A stretch of 36,917 nucleotides of DNA from an uncultured Lachnospiraceae bacterium (GCA_951800685.1 CATOJY010000033.1:1-36917); one strand, 5' to 3'. Numbered from the stretch's first letter, positions 1-8,784 are shown. Made by a program: numbers and translations. The notes: generated from the letters alone by a model not told the origin.

Positions 1-40
1 CATAGGCTTTAAGTGTAATTCTCATTACTTGACTTGCCAT
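1..40 (-). CDS. rpsJ: 30S ribosomal protein S10, N-terminal fragment (cut by window edge)
   Basis: Reading leftwards from the ATG at 40 gives M-A-S-Q-V-M-R-I-T-L-K-A-Y before the window ends. This is the conserved N-terminus of ribosomal protein S10, which in clostridia starts MASQ..RI.LKAYDH. S10 is part of the 30S head and doubles as the antitermination factor NusE. An AAAGGAGG ribosome-binding site lies 11 bases upstream. In Firmicutes rpsJ is the first gene of the large S10-spc ribosomal operon, so that operon probably continues off the left edge. Only 13 codons are visible, but the match is distinctive and is backed by the strong promoter and structured leader upstream. Confidence 0.85.
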   Translation of the reverse strand, partial: MASQVMRITLKAY

Positions 41-77
41 AAAAAAAGTCGCCTCCTTTTCGCACTTTTTGTTCTAA

Positions 78-200
78 GTACGACAAGCGGTGACTGTACA
101 CTCTCCCGTGTGTGTCCTCTTTTATAAAAATAATCATGAACACTAATCACGTTGTTTCCGGCATTGCCGGACATCTGTTGTCTGTACAGTGACTTGTCGT
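78..200 (-). promoter_or_regulatory. structured 5' leader of rpsJ (candidate ribosomal-protein leader RNA)
   Basis: Two pairs of distant arms close a long stem in the RNA. Positions 193-200 pair with 80-87 (ACGACAAG/CUUGUCGU), and 183-190 pair with 93-100 (ACUGUACA/UGUACAGU), with a short internal loop between. The enclosed segment holds a perfect GC-rich hairpin at 158-170 (CCGGCA/UGCCGG) and a weaker ACAC/GUGU hairpin. The closing stem ends about 20 bases before the ribosome-binding site of rpsJ. The arrangement resembles an autoregulatory ribosomal-protein leader. I cannot assign it to a known Rfam family. Confidence 0.55.
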
Positions 201-291
201 CAGTTTCCTAACTTGACATTCGCTCCACGGAAAACCTGCCATAGAGGGCAGCAACCTCACGCTTCACAGCTATCATGCCACAGCAATAAAC

Positions 292-320
292 AGTATACAT
301 GATGCATTCATAAGATGCAA
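292..320 (-). promoter_or_regulatory. sigma-A promoter for rpsJ / S10 operon
   Basis: On the minus strand TTGCAT (315-320) is followed after exactly 17 bases by TATACT (292-297). Transcription would start near 285, giving a leader of about 245 nt ahead of the rpsJ start codon and including the structured element. Confidence 0.6.
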
Positions 321-437
321 GTATTTTTTTAAAAAATTTAGTTTGGTTTTCACCGTATTGTTGTATTGCATAGAATTAAAGATGGGATGCCCTATTTCAG
401 CACCCCTCTCTTTTTCACAATCTGTTTCTTCTTTAAT

Positions 438-3400
438 TTATTTCACTAGCACCGTCACCACCTCATAGGGCTTAAGCATGACTTCAACCACATTACCGCT
501 TACTGTCGCTTCCGACTCGATCTCCTCCAGCAGATTGCAGACATACGCCTTTTCAAACGCTGTGTTCACTGTCAGTCTCGCCTTCGTCAGCGCATTCTCT
601 GACTCATACATACGAAGCACGATACCATCGCCGTCCTCCGCCATCTTCACCGTCTCCAGCACCACATTGGCCCGGTCCACACCGGCGAAGGAATACGCCC
701 CGCCGTCCGCGGTACCCGTCTGTGCCGTCAGCGGCTGATTCAGCTTATAAGCCTCGTCCACCGTACCGGCCGCGCGCCAGCCTTCCGCATGAGGATAGAT
801 CGCATACGTAAATTCGTGCTCCTCCTGGTCCGCCGTCGGATTCGGCTCGATACCGGACTTAATCAGCGTCAGCGCCATATTGGAATCCTGTACGGAATGT
901 CCGTACTTGCAGTCATTTAGCAGCGACACGCCGTAGTGTCCTTCCGAAAGATCCATCCACTTCTGTCCGCAGCTCTCGAATCTGGCCACATCCCAGCTCG
1001 TATTGCGGTGGGTCTTCCTCGTGAGGTTACCAAACTGCACGTCGAATGTCGCCTCATCCGTATGCACAGCCACCGGGAAATGCACTTTAAGAAGCGTCTG
1101 GTGTTCTTTCCAGTCCACCTTCGTCACAAACTCGATCCTGCGGCTTAGTGCATAGAAGATAACCTGCTGCCTGATCGTGGAATTAGACGCTTTTCTCGTG
1201 ATCTCCAACACCGCACGCACCGGTCCGACTTCCGTCCATTCCATCTGTTCTACGCCGTCCACATCCCAGAATTTTTCCGTATAATAAATATCAATATCCC
1301 AGTTGTCGAAGTAGATCGGCTTATCCTCATACATCCGCAGCAGATTGGCGCGCTGTCCCTCCTGCACCACTTCCCGCTCGTTTTCCTTATCATAAATGCT
1401 CGTAAACATGCCCTGCGCATCCAGCTTCACCTGGTAGAAAGGTGTCTCCAACTCGTACGGCCCCTGCAGCGTAAATGGCTTTACTGCCGCCGTCGCTTCG
1501 GCCGCTTCGCCCTTTCCGGCAATCCGGAATGTCTTATAGCCTTTGGACGGAAGATTCTTCACATAAGCAATGCTTCCCGCCGCCGTCTTCTGTACCGGAT
1601 AGACCGCTCCGTCTGCATCTGCCAGCGCTTCCGCATCGAGATCACCCAGACATACTACATCGTCCCGCACTCTTCCGATGGGGTTAAAGACAGTGACAGC
1701 CTCGCCTTCTCCGGCGATGGCCCGTCTGCGCTGTCCGCTCATATCCTGCAGCTGCGCCGCCAGACGCCCGTACTCTTCCTTCGTCACCTCGTACACTTCA
1801 TGAATCGAAGAGCCCGGCAGGATATCGTGGAACTGATTCAGCAGCACCAGCTTCCACATGGCATCCAGCTCTTTCGTCGGATACGCCTGCGTCTGTCTGC
1901 TCATAACGCAGAGAAGCTCCAGATCCATCAGCCCCAGCTCCGATTTTCTGTTGGAGCGCTTATTGCGCGCCATGGAAGTCAGCGTTCCTCTGTGGTACTC
2001 GAAGTAAAGCTCTCCCTCCCACACCGGAAGCCTTCTGTTATCCTTCACCCGCTCTTCCAGCTCCTCGAAATAGGTACGTGCAAATTCCTGTCTTACCGTG
2101 GGAATGCCTTTGACACCCTTTTCCATACGCAGGGAAGTCTCCAGCATTTCTCTGGTAGGGCCGCCGCCGCCGTCTCCGTAGCCGTAGGAGATGAGAATGT
2201 CGTTGTTGATATCTTTATTCTGGTAGCGCATCCAGCCGCCCATGATGGCATCCGGGTGCAGCATCCCGTTATAGGTGGTGAAGAAATCCTTGATCGGCTG
2301 GTTCACGCCCAAGGTCGTAATCAGATGCGTCAGCACCTCCGAACCATCGATACCGCGCCAGCGCATCGTATCGTAAGGAACCTTATTGAATTGGTTCCAC
2401 GCCAGCTTGGTGGTCATAAAATAGTCGATACCACATTTCTTCATGATCTGCGGCAGCGCCCCGGAATAACCGAACACATCCGGCAGCCACAGAATCCTGT
2501 TGTCCACGCCGAACTCTTCCTTGAAAAAACGCTTCCCGTGTATAAACTGTCTCACCAGAGACTCCCCGGAAGTCAGATTGCAGTCGGCCTCCAGCCACAT
2601 ACCGCCTTCCGGTTCCCAGCGTTTCTCCTCAATGCGTTCCTTCGCCTTCGCGTAAAGCTCCGGGTAACGCTCTTTCAGAAAAGCATACAGCTGCGGCTGA
2701 CTGGACATAAACTTATAGTTGGGGTATTCCTCCATCAGTTTGAGCACTGTGGCAAAACTGCGGCCCACCTTCTCTCTCGTCTGCTCCACGGTCCACCACC
2801 ATGCCACGTCGATGTGCGTGTGGCCGATACAAGTGGCAATCACATCCTTATAACCGGCATGGTCCGTGTACAATGCCTGACTGATATACTCGGTGGCCTC
2901 TCGTAACGTCCTGTAGAATTCCTCCGAGTAAGGCGTGCGCAGATCCAGGAAATTCACCGTCGTATTTAAGATCTCCTCGATATCCCTGCGGTTCTTATCA
3001 TCCTCTTCCATTCTGGAGAAGGCGGCAAGCGGCACCCACAGATCGTAATAGAGCTTCTCGATCTCGTAGTCGATCTCCTGCATCTCCACGATCAGATTAA
3101 ACTCCGTATGCAGGATACCCGTATAAGCCTGCAGCTCCAGCGTCAATTCCTCACCGGCCTTAGCCTGCGGCCGCAGAAATACATCCCGGTGGTTCATGTC
3201 GATACCCTGCACTGCCTCACCGTTTACAAAAAGCAGAAACTGCGGGTTCTTCGCGTCGTCCCACTCGTCAATCTGGGTGCGCACATGCATCCACATCCGC
3301 TTGCCGTCAAGCTCCTGCGGCACCCGGTATACAGCCTTGAACCAGTAGTGACGATCCTTGCCGTACCAGTGCATATTCCGGCAGTCAAAACTCTCCCATG

Positions 3401-3542
3401 GTGTCAGGTCTTTTTCCGCATCCTCAGGATGTATGTAGTTGCCTTCCTTGTAGCTCCACTCATCAATCGCAAATTTCTGCTTCACCTTTAACTTCTTCAA
3501 CTCTTCACAAATGACATTGACCCTTTTGTCTAAAAAATGCAT
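438..3542 (-). CDS. alpha-mannosidase, glycoside hydrolase family 38
   Basis: A cytoplasmic GH38 retaining alpha-mannosidase of 1034 residues with no signal peptide. It would trim alpha-mannosyl residues from imported glycan fragments. The N-terminal third is a beta-rich accessory region. The catalytic domain begins at the HTHIDVAWWW motif (zinc site, D245) and carries LPDVFGYSG with the likely nucleophile D355; YGYGDGGGG and NQFHDILPGSS are further family motifs. The C-terminal part (from about 650) is the beta-sandwich. The length suits bacterial family members. The start has an AAGGAGG site 5 bases upstream. It stands alone on the minus strand, upstream of rpsJ. The exact linkage hydrolysed cannot be read from the sequence. 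Confidence 0.93.
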   Translation of the reverse strand: MHFLDKRVNVICEELKKLKVKQKFAIDEWSYKEGNYIHPEDAEKDLTPWESFDCRNMHWYGKDRHYWFKAVYRVPQELDGKRMWMHVRTQIDEWDDAKNPQFLLFVNGEAVQGIDMNHRDVFLRPQAKAGEELTLELQAYTGILHTEFNLIVEMQEIDYEIEKLYYDLWVPLAAFSRMEEDDKNRRDIEEILNTTVNFLDLRTPYSEEFYRTLREATEYISQALYTDHAGYKDVIATCIGHTHIDVAWWWTVEQTREKVGRSFATVLKLMEEYPNYKFMSSQPQLYAFLKERYPELYAKAKERIEEKRWEPEGGMWLEADCNLTSGESLVRQFIHGKRFFKEEFGVDNRILWLPDVFGYSGALPQIMKKCGIDYFMTTKLAWNQFNKVPYDTMRWRGIDGSEVLTHLITTLGVNQPIKDFFTTYNGMLHPDAIMGGWMRYQNKDINNDILISYGYGDGGGGPTREMLETSLRMEKGVKGIPTVRQEFARTYFEELEERVKDNRRLPVWEGELYFEYHRGTLTSMARNKRSNRKSELGLMDLELLCVMSRQTQAYPTKELDAMWKLVLLNQFHDILPGSSIHEVYEVTKEEYGRLAAQLQDMSGQRRRAIAGEGEAVTVFNPIGRVRDDVVCLGDLDAEALADADGAVYPVQKTAAGSIAYVKNLPSKGYKTFRIAGKGEAAEATAAVKPFTLQGPYELETPFYQVKLDAQGMFTSIYDKENEREVVQEGQRANLLRMYEDKPIYFDNWDIDIYYTEKFWDVDGVEQMEWTEVGPVRAVLEITRKASNSTIRQQVIFYALSRRIEFVTKVDWKEHQTLLKVHFPVAVHTDEATFDVQFGNLTRKTHRNTSWDVARFESCGQKWMDLSEGHYGVSLLNDCKYGHSVQDSNMALTLIKSGIEPNPTADQEEHEFTYAIYPHAEGWRAAGTVDEAYKLNQPLTAQTGTADGGAYSFAGVDRANVVLETVKMAEDGDGIVLRMYESENALTKARLTVNTAFEKAYVCNLLEEIESEATVSGNVVEVMLKPYEVVTVLVK

Positions 3543-3643
3543 AGCTGCCTCCTTGTCTGCTCCATTTGCAGAATCTTTTTACCTAAAATATCAGATCCGT
3601 GTCTTATGTCATCCCTGACAAAGACGCTTTGCTTACTGCTTCT

Positions 3644-3657
3644 TTTAAGCGCTTATC
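3644..3657 (-). promoter_or_regulatory. cre/LacI-like operator upstream of alpha-mannosidase
   Basis: TAAGCGCTTA at 3646-3655 is a perfect 10-bp palindrome. On the minus strand it reads TGATAAGCGCTTAA, close to the CcpA catabolite-responsive element (TGAAARCGYTTTCA), about 100 bases upstream of the mannosidase start. Catabolite repression or control by a LacI-family regulator is inferred. Confidence 0.4.
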
Positions 3658-3885
3658 ACGCTTTATTCTTCCACCAACCCTACCTGCTCTTCTAAACATC
3701 TGCATCCTACACTATCATACTTCCATAAATAGAAGTGAATGTATAGAAACATATGCAGACATGTGTTCCTATCAAGTAGGCCGCATGGATAATGATACGT
3801 TCACGAACAGAGCCGCAAGTGTGCAGTTCTGATTGCCCCAGAAATGTCTGCTTTTGTTCCTCTGACCGTTCCTTTGGCTTAATTT

Positions 3886-3901
3886 CTGACATATATGTCA
3901 G
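3886..3901. promoter_or_regulatory. 16-bp perfect palindrome, possible operator
   Basis: CTGACATATATGTCAG is its own reverse complement over all 16 bases. It lies about 340 bases upstream of the mannosidase in non-coding DNA. No regulator can be named. Confidence 0.3.
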
Positions 3902-3990
3902 TTTTGCCTCGCTTATTCTACTATGCAGCATCTCCCGTCCACGCAATCCGAAACCGTTATTCCATACTGATATCTGTAAAAACTCTCCCC

Positions 3991-4390
3991 CTATGGGATA
4001 ATAGTTTTGCCGTAACGGTAAAGCATTTTCACACAGAGTTCTGCTACGATGCCGAAACAGGTATACCCGTCTATGCCGCAGGACGCTATGGTACCGATCA
4101 TCTCCGCAGGGGTCAGCTGGGCATAGATATCGTTATAAATATACCGTCCCCAGTAGCTACCGCCCACCAGCGGACTGCCTCGTTCATGACCCGCATCATG
4201 CTGTGCTGACAGGAGTCCACGCAGGCGTCCGGATATCTGTCCGGCGTGACAGGAACCGTGATAAAATGACAGGAATCTACATAGAGCACCAGTTCCCGTG
4301 CCTTCCAGAGTACATTGTCCCGCTCTATACTGCATGGATCTTCTCACCTTTTTGGAACAGTATTTCTATCACTTCCTGGTCTGCACACAA
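3991..4390 (-). pseudogene. decayed gene remnant with frameshifts
   Basis: No single frame is open throughout, but protein-like sequence moves between frames on the minus strand. One frame starts near 4390 (..LLCADQEVIEILFQKGE). A second (about 4349 to 4113) reads RDNVLWKARELVLYVDSC.. through MRVMNEAVRWWAVATGDG. A third (to 3991) reads YNDIYAQLTPAEMIGTIASC.. GYTCFG and ends in a stop. Joined with two frameshifts these would make one polypeptide of roughly 130 residues, itself probably a C-terminal fragment. I do not recognise the family. It points the same way as the mannosidase and may be a dead former partner. An alternative is chance open frames. Confidence 0.35.
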
Positions 4391-4449
4391 CAGCACCGGA
4401 AATTATAAATAATAGGGATTATTTCACGAAAGAACTTCATAAAATGCCA

Positions 4450-4501
4450 AGAAAAGAAAAACATGTTTGGAGGAATATCTAAATCAGACATTCCTCCAAA
4501 C
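4450..4501 (-). terminator. rho-independent terminator of nagB-nagA
   Basis: A perfect 12-bp stem GTTTGGAGGAAT/ATTCCTCCAAAC (4465-4476 with 4490-4501) has a 13-base loop. On the minus strand it is followed by ATGTTTTTCTTTTC, about 85 bases after the nagA stop codon. Confidence 0.8.
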
Positions 4502-4587
4502 AAATTCAATCTAACCCTCATGCATATCGCAGATTTGCTTGTGATACTGCTTAAACAGCAAAATTGAAAAATCTCTGATTTTTCAAC

Positions 4588-5733
4588 CTAGTTCTTAGGA
4601 AGTGGCTTTCCTGCCAAAATGACCTGTTGCAGTGTAAGTCCATCCCTCTTAAGCAGCACAACATCCGCCACTTTACCTGGCGTAATACTGCCATATTCCT
4701 CATAAATCCCTACCGATCTCGCAGAATTGACTGCTGCACATTTCACTGCGGATTCCAGCGGAATTCCCATCTTAAGCACTGCCGTGCGCATACAGTCCAA
4801 CAGATTCGTCACAGAACCGGCGATCGTCCCATCATGCAGTGTAGCCAGACTGCCTGTTACCTTAACCGCCTGTCCGCCCAGAGTGTAATCGCCATCCTCT
4901 AAACCAGTCGCCCGCATACTATCGCTGATCAGGATAATGCGGTCATCACCGAATATTTTAAAGGTAGTTCTGACCGCCGACGGATGAATATGCACACCGT
5001 CACAAATCAACTCCACCTCTACCTTGCGCGTATCCGCCGCAGCACCAATCGGACCTGGTGCCCTGTGTGTATACGGATACATCGCATTATATAGATGCGT
5101 CACGTGATTTGCACCATTTTCAAACGCTCTGACAGCCGTGTCATAATCTGCACAGGTATGCGCAACAGACATGACCACCTGATTATGACGCTGTGCGATC
5201 AATTCCATTGCTCCTTCTTCCTCCGGTGCAATAGCCAGCAATTTCACCCGGTTACCCGAAGCCTCATTTAGTTTGTCGAACATGGCAATATCCGGTTTAT
5301 GGATATACTCGCCATTCTGTGCCCCTTTCTTGGCAAGTGATACGAAAGGCCCCTCCATATTGATGCCATGAAAATGTGCTCTGTCGGGTTTCTCTCCTTC
5401 TTCTGCATAAGCTTTGGCGGTTATGCAGATTCCCTGCAATAATTCTTCCGAAAGCGTCATAGTCGCTGGTACAATATTCGTCACACCCACAGAAGCCTCA
5501 TAGGCCGCCATTGCATCTACAGCCTCCCGTGAGCCATCACAGAAATCATGTCCCATGCATCCATGAAAATGAATATCTGTCAATCCCGGAATCGCCAGAC
5601 AACCCGCCGCGTCCACTTCCGTTTTATCGCTTACTTTCTCCGCACAGTCTACGAAGCGGTTTCCTTCTATATAAATATCCTTTTCAAGAAATATTCCATC
5701 TTCTGTATATACACTGGCATTCTTAATGATCAT
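4588..5733 (-). CDS. nagA: N-acetylglucosamine-6-phosphate deacetylase
   Basis: A cytoplasmic amidohydrolase converting GlcNAc-6-P to glucosamine-6-P and acetate; 381 residues, the usual NagA length. It shows the metal-site HFHGCMGHDF motif near residue 55, EGPF (about 128), the metal histidines in SVAHTCADYD and NHVTHLYNAM, and the catalytic aspartate in LISDSMRATG. An AAAGGAG site precedes the ATG. It starts 30 bases after the nagB stop and is probably co-transcribed with it, so the two enzymes act consecutively. A strong terminator follows. Confidence 0.96.
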   Translation of the reverse strand: MIIKNASVYTEDGIFLEKDIYIEGNRFVDCAEKVSDKTEVDAAGCLAIPGLTDIHFHGCMGHDFCDGSREAVDAMAAYEASVGVTNIVPATMTLSEELLQGICITAKAYAEEGEKPDRAHFHGINMEGPFVSLAKKGAQNGEYIHKPDIAMFDKLNEASGNRVKLLAIAPEEEGAMELIAQRHNQVVMSVAHTCADYDTAVRAFENGANHVTHLYNAMYPYTHRAPGPIGAAADTRKVEVELICDGVHIHPSAVRTTFKIFGDDRIILISDSMRATGLEDGDYTLGGQAVKVTGSLATLHDGTIAGSVTNLLDCMRTAVLKMGIPLESAVKCAAVNSARSVGIYEEYGSITPGKVADVVLLKRDGLTLQQVILAGKPLPKN

Positions 5734-5763
5734 TCGGCGCTTCTCCTTTCCTAACTTGTCTTC

Positions 5764-6489
5764 CTACATTTCTGACAACGCTGCCTCATCTGCAACAACG
5801 ATCACATCGTTATGAAGCTGCAGAACAGACCCTTGTACTTGCGGTGTGATCGGCCCGAAACAGGTTGCCTTGAGCGCTGCAGCCTTATCCTTACCACTAA
5901 CTACAACAAGAATCTTTTTCGCCCGCATGATTGTTCTGATTCCCATCGTATAAGCTTGACGAGGCACATCGTCGATCGATGCAAAGAATCTCTGGTTCGC
6001 TTTAATCGTCGTCTCTGTCAAATCAACACAATGTGTATCCGCCTCAAACACCTCACCTGGCTCATTAAAGCCGATATGGCCATTATGGCCAAGACCCAGA
6101 AGCTGGAGATCAACACCACCCACACTGGCAACAATCTCATCGTATTCACGACATGCCTTATCACTGTCTGTTTCCGTACCGTCTGGCAGGAAAGTGCGCT
6201 TAGGATCCACATTCACTTTACTGAAAAAATTATGGTTCATAAAGTAATAATAACTCTGGTCATTTTCCCTTGGCAGCCCCTTGTACTCATCCAAATTGAC
6301 CGTTGTCACACCTGAAAAATCAAGATCACCCTTTTCATATCCAGCCGCCAGGTTCGCATAGGTACCAATTGGTGAAGACCCGGTAGCAAGTCCCAATACA
6401 CAATTTGGCTTCGTAATCACTTGCGCTGCAATGATAGCCGCCGCCTTTCTGCTCATATCGTCATAATCTTTTGCTCTGATAATTCTCAT
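5764..6489 (-). CDS. nagB: glucosamine-6-phosphate deaminase
   Basis: Converts glucosamine-6-P to fructose-6-P and ammonia, feeding amino sugars into glycolysis. The 241-residue protein has the family motifs LATGSSPIGTY, VNLDEYKGL and LLGLGHNGHIGFNEP. A longer reading frame begins at 6507, but the ATG at 6489 (MRIIRAKDYDD) is preceded by GGAGG with 6-base spacing and matches the family N-terminus, so I chose it. It is the first gene of nagB-nagA, with its own promoter just behind the nagE terminator. A cre-like AAACGCTT box abuts the ribosome-binding site. Confidence 0.96.
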   Translation of the reverse strand: MRIIRAKDYDDMSRKAAAIIAAQVITKPNCVLGLATGSSPIGTYANLAAGYEKGDLDFSGVTTVNLDEYKGLPRENDQSYYYFMNHNFFSKVNVDPKRTFLPDGTETDSDKACREYDEIVASVGGVDLQLLGLGHNGHIGFNEPGEVFEADTHCVDLTETTIKANQRFFASIDDVPRQAYTMGIRTIMRAKKILVVVSGKDKAAALKATCFGPITPQVQGSVLQLHNDVIVVADEAALSEM

Positions 6490-6495
6490 ATTCTT

Positions 6496-6514
6496 CCTCC
6501 ATTCCAAAGCGTTT
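6496..6514 (-). promoter_or_regulatory. cre-like box fused to the nagB ribosome-binding site
   Basis: The minus strand reads AAACGCTTTGGAATGGAGG. The same 19 bases, with one difference, recur ahead of the solute-binding-protein gene (36741-36759). The AAGCGTTT core resembles half of a CcpA or LacI-family operator, and the GGAGG end is the ribosome-binding site. Confidence 0.4.
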
Positions 6515-6562
6515 CTCTTAGCTAATTCTGAAATAAGTCTGCCCTACTTTCATTTATTTATC

Positions 6563-6591
6563 ATTTTCTCTGCAAACTCTTCTATTGTCAA
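6563..6591 (-). promoter_or_regulatory. promoter of nagB-nagA
   Basis: TTGACA (6586-6591) and GAAAAT (6563-6568) on the minus strand are separated by 17 bases. It sits right after the nagE terminator, making nagBA an independent unit. Confidence 0.5.
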
Positions 6592-6614
6592 GCAATATTC
6601 TCTTATCCTTGTTT

Positions 6615-6645
6615 GAAAAAAAACGGAGACCCGAAGGCCTCCGTT
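6615..6645 (-). terminator. terminator of the antiterminator-crr-nagE operon
   Basis: Stem ACGGAGGCC/GGTCTCCGT (6636-6644 with 6623-6631) closes a TTCG tetraloop. It is followed on the minus strand by a run of eight T residues, 40 bases past the nagE stop. Confidence 0.9.
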
Positions 6646-6682
6646 CTGCTAGGGGTTTCGGTATTATGATAGTAAATAATAC

Positions 6683-8152
6683 CTATAACATCTTCTTCAT
6701 TTCATCAGCAACGAACTGTACCTTCGTACCTACGATAACCTGTACGGAATTCTTGCCAGGTCTCATAACGCCTGCCACGCCTGCCGATTTGATCTTCTTC
6801 TCATTCACCTGTGTATTATCCTTGATCTCCAGACGAAGTCTTGTAATACAGTTGTCAAGAGACGCGATATTATTCTTGCCGCCAAGACCTTCAAGAATGA
6901 TAGCTGCCACTTCCGTATAATCATTGTTGGAAAGAACTGCTTTCTTCTCTTCTTCTAAATCGTCGTCTTCTCTACCAGGTGTCTTTAAATCAAACTTAAC
7001 AATCGCAAAACGGAATACAAGGTAGAATACGATAAATGCTGCAATACCTAACGGAAGGATTAACCAGGTATTCTGAGCTGCCGGAAGCGATGCTGAGAAC
7101 ACAAGGTCTGTTGCGCCTGCCGAGAAGCTGAAACCTGCACGGAAACCAACCAATGTAACGATAACAGTAAAGATACCGTACAGCAATGCATAAATCAGAT
7201 ACAGTACTGGCGCAAGGAACATGAAACCAAATTCGAAAGGCTCTGTAACACCACAGACAAAAGCACAAATAGCTGCAGAAGTAACGAGACCGATCGCAAC
7301 TTTCTTCTTATTATCCTTCGCTGTATGGATCATAGCCAGAGCAGCGCCAGGAATACCGAACATCATACAAGGGAAGAAGCCAGACATATACATACCAAGG
7401 CTCCATGTAACATCTGCACTGGTCTCACCTGCCCAGAAGTGGGACAGATCACCAAGACCGATGGTGTCAAACCAGAATACATTGTTCAATGCGTGATGCA
7501 AACCTGTCGGGATCAGCAGTCTGTTCAGGAAAGCATAGATACCTGCACCTACCGGACCCATTCCTACAATTGCCTCACCTACTGTAATCAATGCGCCAAA
7601 TACAACCGGCCATACAAACAACAGGACTGCTGCAACAACGATAGATACAACACCAGAAATAATCGAAACACAGCGTTTGCCACTGAAGAAGGACAACCAA
7701 TCCGGTAATTTTGTAGACTTAAACTTATTGTAACATGTTGCGCCGATAATACCTGCGAGAATACCGATAAACGGATTCGCAATCTTATCAAATGCCAATG
7801 TCTTGTTTGCACTGTCAGCGATTGACGGCATCAATGTTGTCACTGTACCTGTAGCAAGCAGGTTTGTGAGCATCAACCAGGATGCAAAAGCTGCAAGACC
7901 AGCCGTACCATCATGATCATCCGCCATACCTACGCCAACACCGATAACAAACAAAAGAGCCATGTTATCAATCAATGCGCCGCCTGCCTTCACCAGGAAA
8001 AATCCCAGCATGTTCAGGAATCCGCTCATCTCACCGCCCTGCATCGTCGCCGGACACAGCGCATATCCGATTCCCATCAGGATACCACAGATCGGCAGAC
8101 AAGCTACGGGAAGCATCAAAGCTTTACCCAGTTTCTGTAAATACTTCATCAT
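6683..8152 (-). CDS. nagE: PTS N-acetylglucosamine/glucose-type IIC-IIB permease
   Basis: Membrane permease that imports sugar while phosphorylating it at C6. It has 489 residues: a multi-helix EIIC domain (about 1-390) with PTGLHHALNNVFWFDT and the substrate-site GVTEPFEFGF, an acidic linker (REDDDLEEE), then an EIIB domain with the phosphocysteine in LDNCITRLRLEI (C435). There is no fused EIIA; the IIA is the neighbouring crr. Closeness to nagBA and the overall sequence favour GlcNAc, but glucose cannot be excluded. The start has a GAGGGGG site, and a second in-frame ATG follows immediately. Expression should depend on the upstream antiterminator leader. Confidence 0.9.
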   Translation of the reverse strand: MMKYLQKLGKALMLPVACLPICGILMGIGYALCPATMQGGEMSGFLNMLGFFLVKAGGALIDNMALLFVIGVGVGMADDHDGTAGLAAFASWLMLTNLLATGTVTTLMPSIADSANKTLAFDKIANPFIGILAGIIGATCYNKFKSTKLPDWLSFFSGKRCVSIISGVVSIVVAAVLLFVWPVVFGALITVGEAIVGMGPVGAGIYAFLNRLLIPTGLHHALNNVFWFDTIGLGDLSHFWAGETSADVTWSLGMYMSGFFPCMMFGIPGAALAMIHTAKDNKKKVAIGLVTSAAICAFVCGVTEPFEFGFMFLAPVLYLIYALLYGIFTVIVTLVGFRAGFSFSAGATDLVFSASLPAAQNTWLILPLGIAAFIVFYLVFRFAIVKFDLKTPGREDDDLEEEKKAVLSNNDYTEVAAIILEGLGGKNNIASLDNCITRLRLEIKDNTQVNEKKIKSAGVAGVMRPGKNSVQVIVGTKVQFVADEMKKML

Positions 8153-8185
8153 ATAAATCTTACCCCCTCTGAGTTATTATTTCCC

Positions 8186-8246
8186 GGTTCTACCCTAGCC
8201 ATAGAACCAAAGCCTTTTGTATCTATATTCAATGGGCATCTGCCCA
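8186..8246 (-). other. two small stem-loops between crr and nagE
   Basis: GGTTCTA/TAGAACC (8186-8192 with 8202-8208) and GTGGGCA/TGCCCAT-type arms around 8233-8246 form short hairpins in the 125-base crr-nagE gap. Neither has a T-run, so mRNA processing or stability elements are more likely than terminators. Confidence 0.35.
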
Positions 8247-8277
8247 CGAACATCTTAAGAATTCGCCATCCTAATAG

Positions 8278-8766
8278 CTATTTCGCAATTGTCAGGACTA
8301 CATCTCCCTGAGACACATCCCCGGACTGCGCCATCTCGAATTTCGAGAATTCATCCGTATTGCAGACTACCACTGGCGTAATGATATCATAACCTTCCGC
8401 TTTGATCTGCTCAAGATCCGCCTCTAGGAGCAGATCCCCCTTCTTGACTTTCTGGCCTTCACTTGCATGGATTGTAAAATGCTTACCGTTCAGCTTCACC
8501 GTATCGAGTCCGATATGGATCAGGATCTCTGCTCCCGAATCGCCTGTGATTGCCGCCGCGTGCCCAGTAGGAAATACCGTACTCACCGTGCCATCCACAG
8601 GAGCACAGATCCTGCCATCAGATGGAATCACCGCTACGCCCTTTCCTAAGATCTCATCCCCAAAGGTAGGATCATTTACTTCGCTGATCGCTACCAGCTT
8701 CCCTGATGCCGGCGCTGCAATCTCAATCCCATTGTCCTTGCCAAATAAATTTTGAAACAGTTTCAT
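8278..8766 (-). CDS. crr: PTS glucose-type EIIA (phosphocarrier)
   Basis: A soluble 162-residue EIIA of the glucose superfamily that passes phosphate from HPr to the EIIB cysteine. Motifs include the start PASGKLVAISEVNDP, FPTGHAAAI with the first active-site histidine, and ILIHIGLDTVKLNGKHF with the phosphorylated His (H84). A GAGGGGG site lies just upstream. It is the second gene of the operon, 18 bases after the antiterminator and before the IIC-IIB permease. In low-GC Gram-positives this single-domain IIA may also serve other PTS permeases. Confidence 0.93.
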   Translation of the reverse strand: MKLFQNLFGKDNGIEIAAPASGKLVAISEVNDPTFGDEILGKGVAVIPSDGRICAPVDGTVSTVFPTGHAAAITGDSGAEILIHIGLDTVKLNGKHFTIHASEGQKVKKGDLLLEADLEQIKAEGYDIITPVVVCNTDEFSKFEMAQSGDVSQGDVVLTIAK

Positions 8767-8784
8767 TTGTTTCCCCCTCTCGTT

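Larger units (their letters stand above)
3543..4587. other. 1-kb gene-poor region upstream of the mannosidase
   Basis: No intact gene fits here. It holds the mannosidase ribosome-binding site, a TAAGCGCTTA palindrome, a 16-bp perfect palindrome (3886-3901), a frameshifted coding remnant (about 3991-4390) and the nagA terminator. I found no convincing -35/-10 pair for the mannosidase. Confidence 0.5.

Noticed and set aside
1800..2906. 368-residue plus-strand reading frame
   Set aside because: It lies opposite the mannosidase coding sequence, has no ribosome-binding site and shows no protein motif; an antisense shadow.
3707..3946. 79-residue minus-strand frame
   Set aside because: Contains the 16-bp palindrome, has no ribosome-binding site and no recognisable motif.
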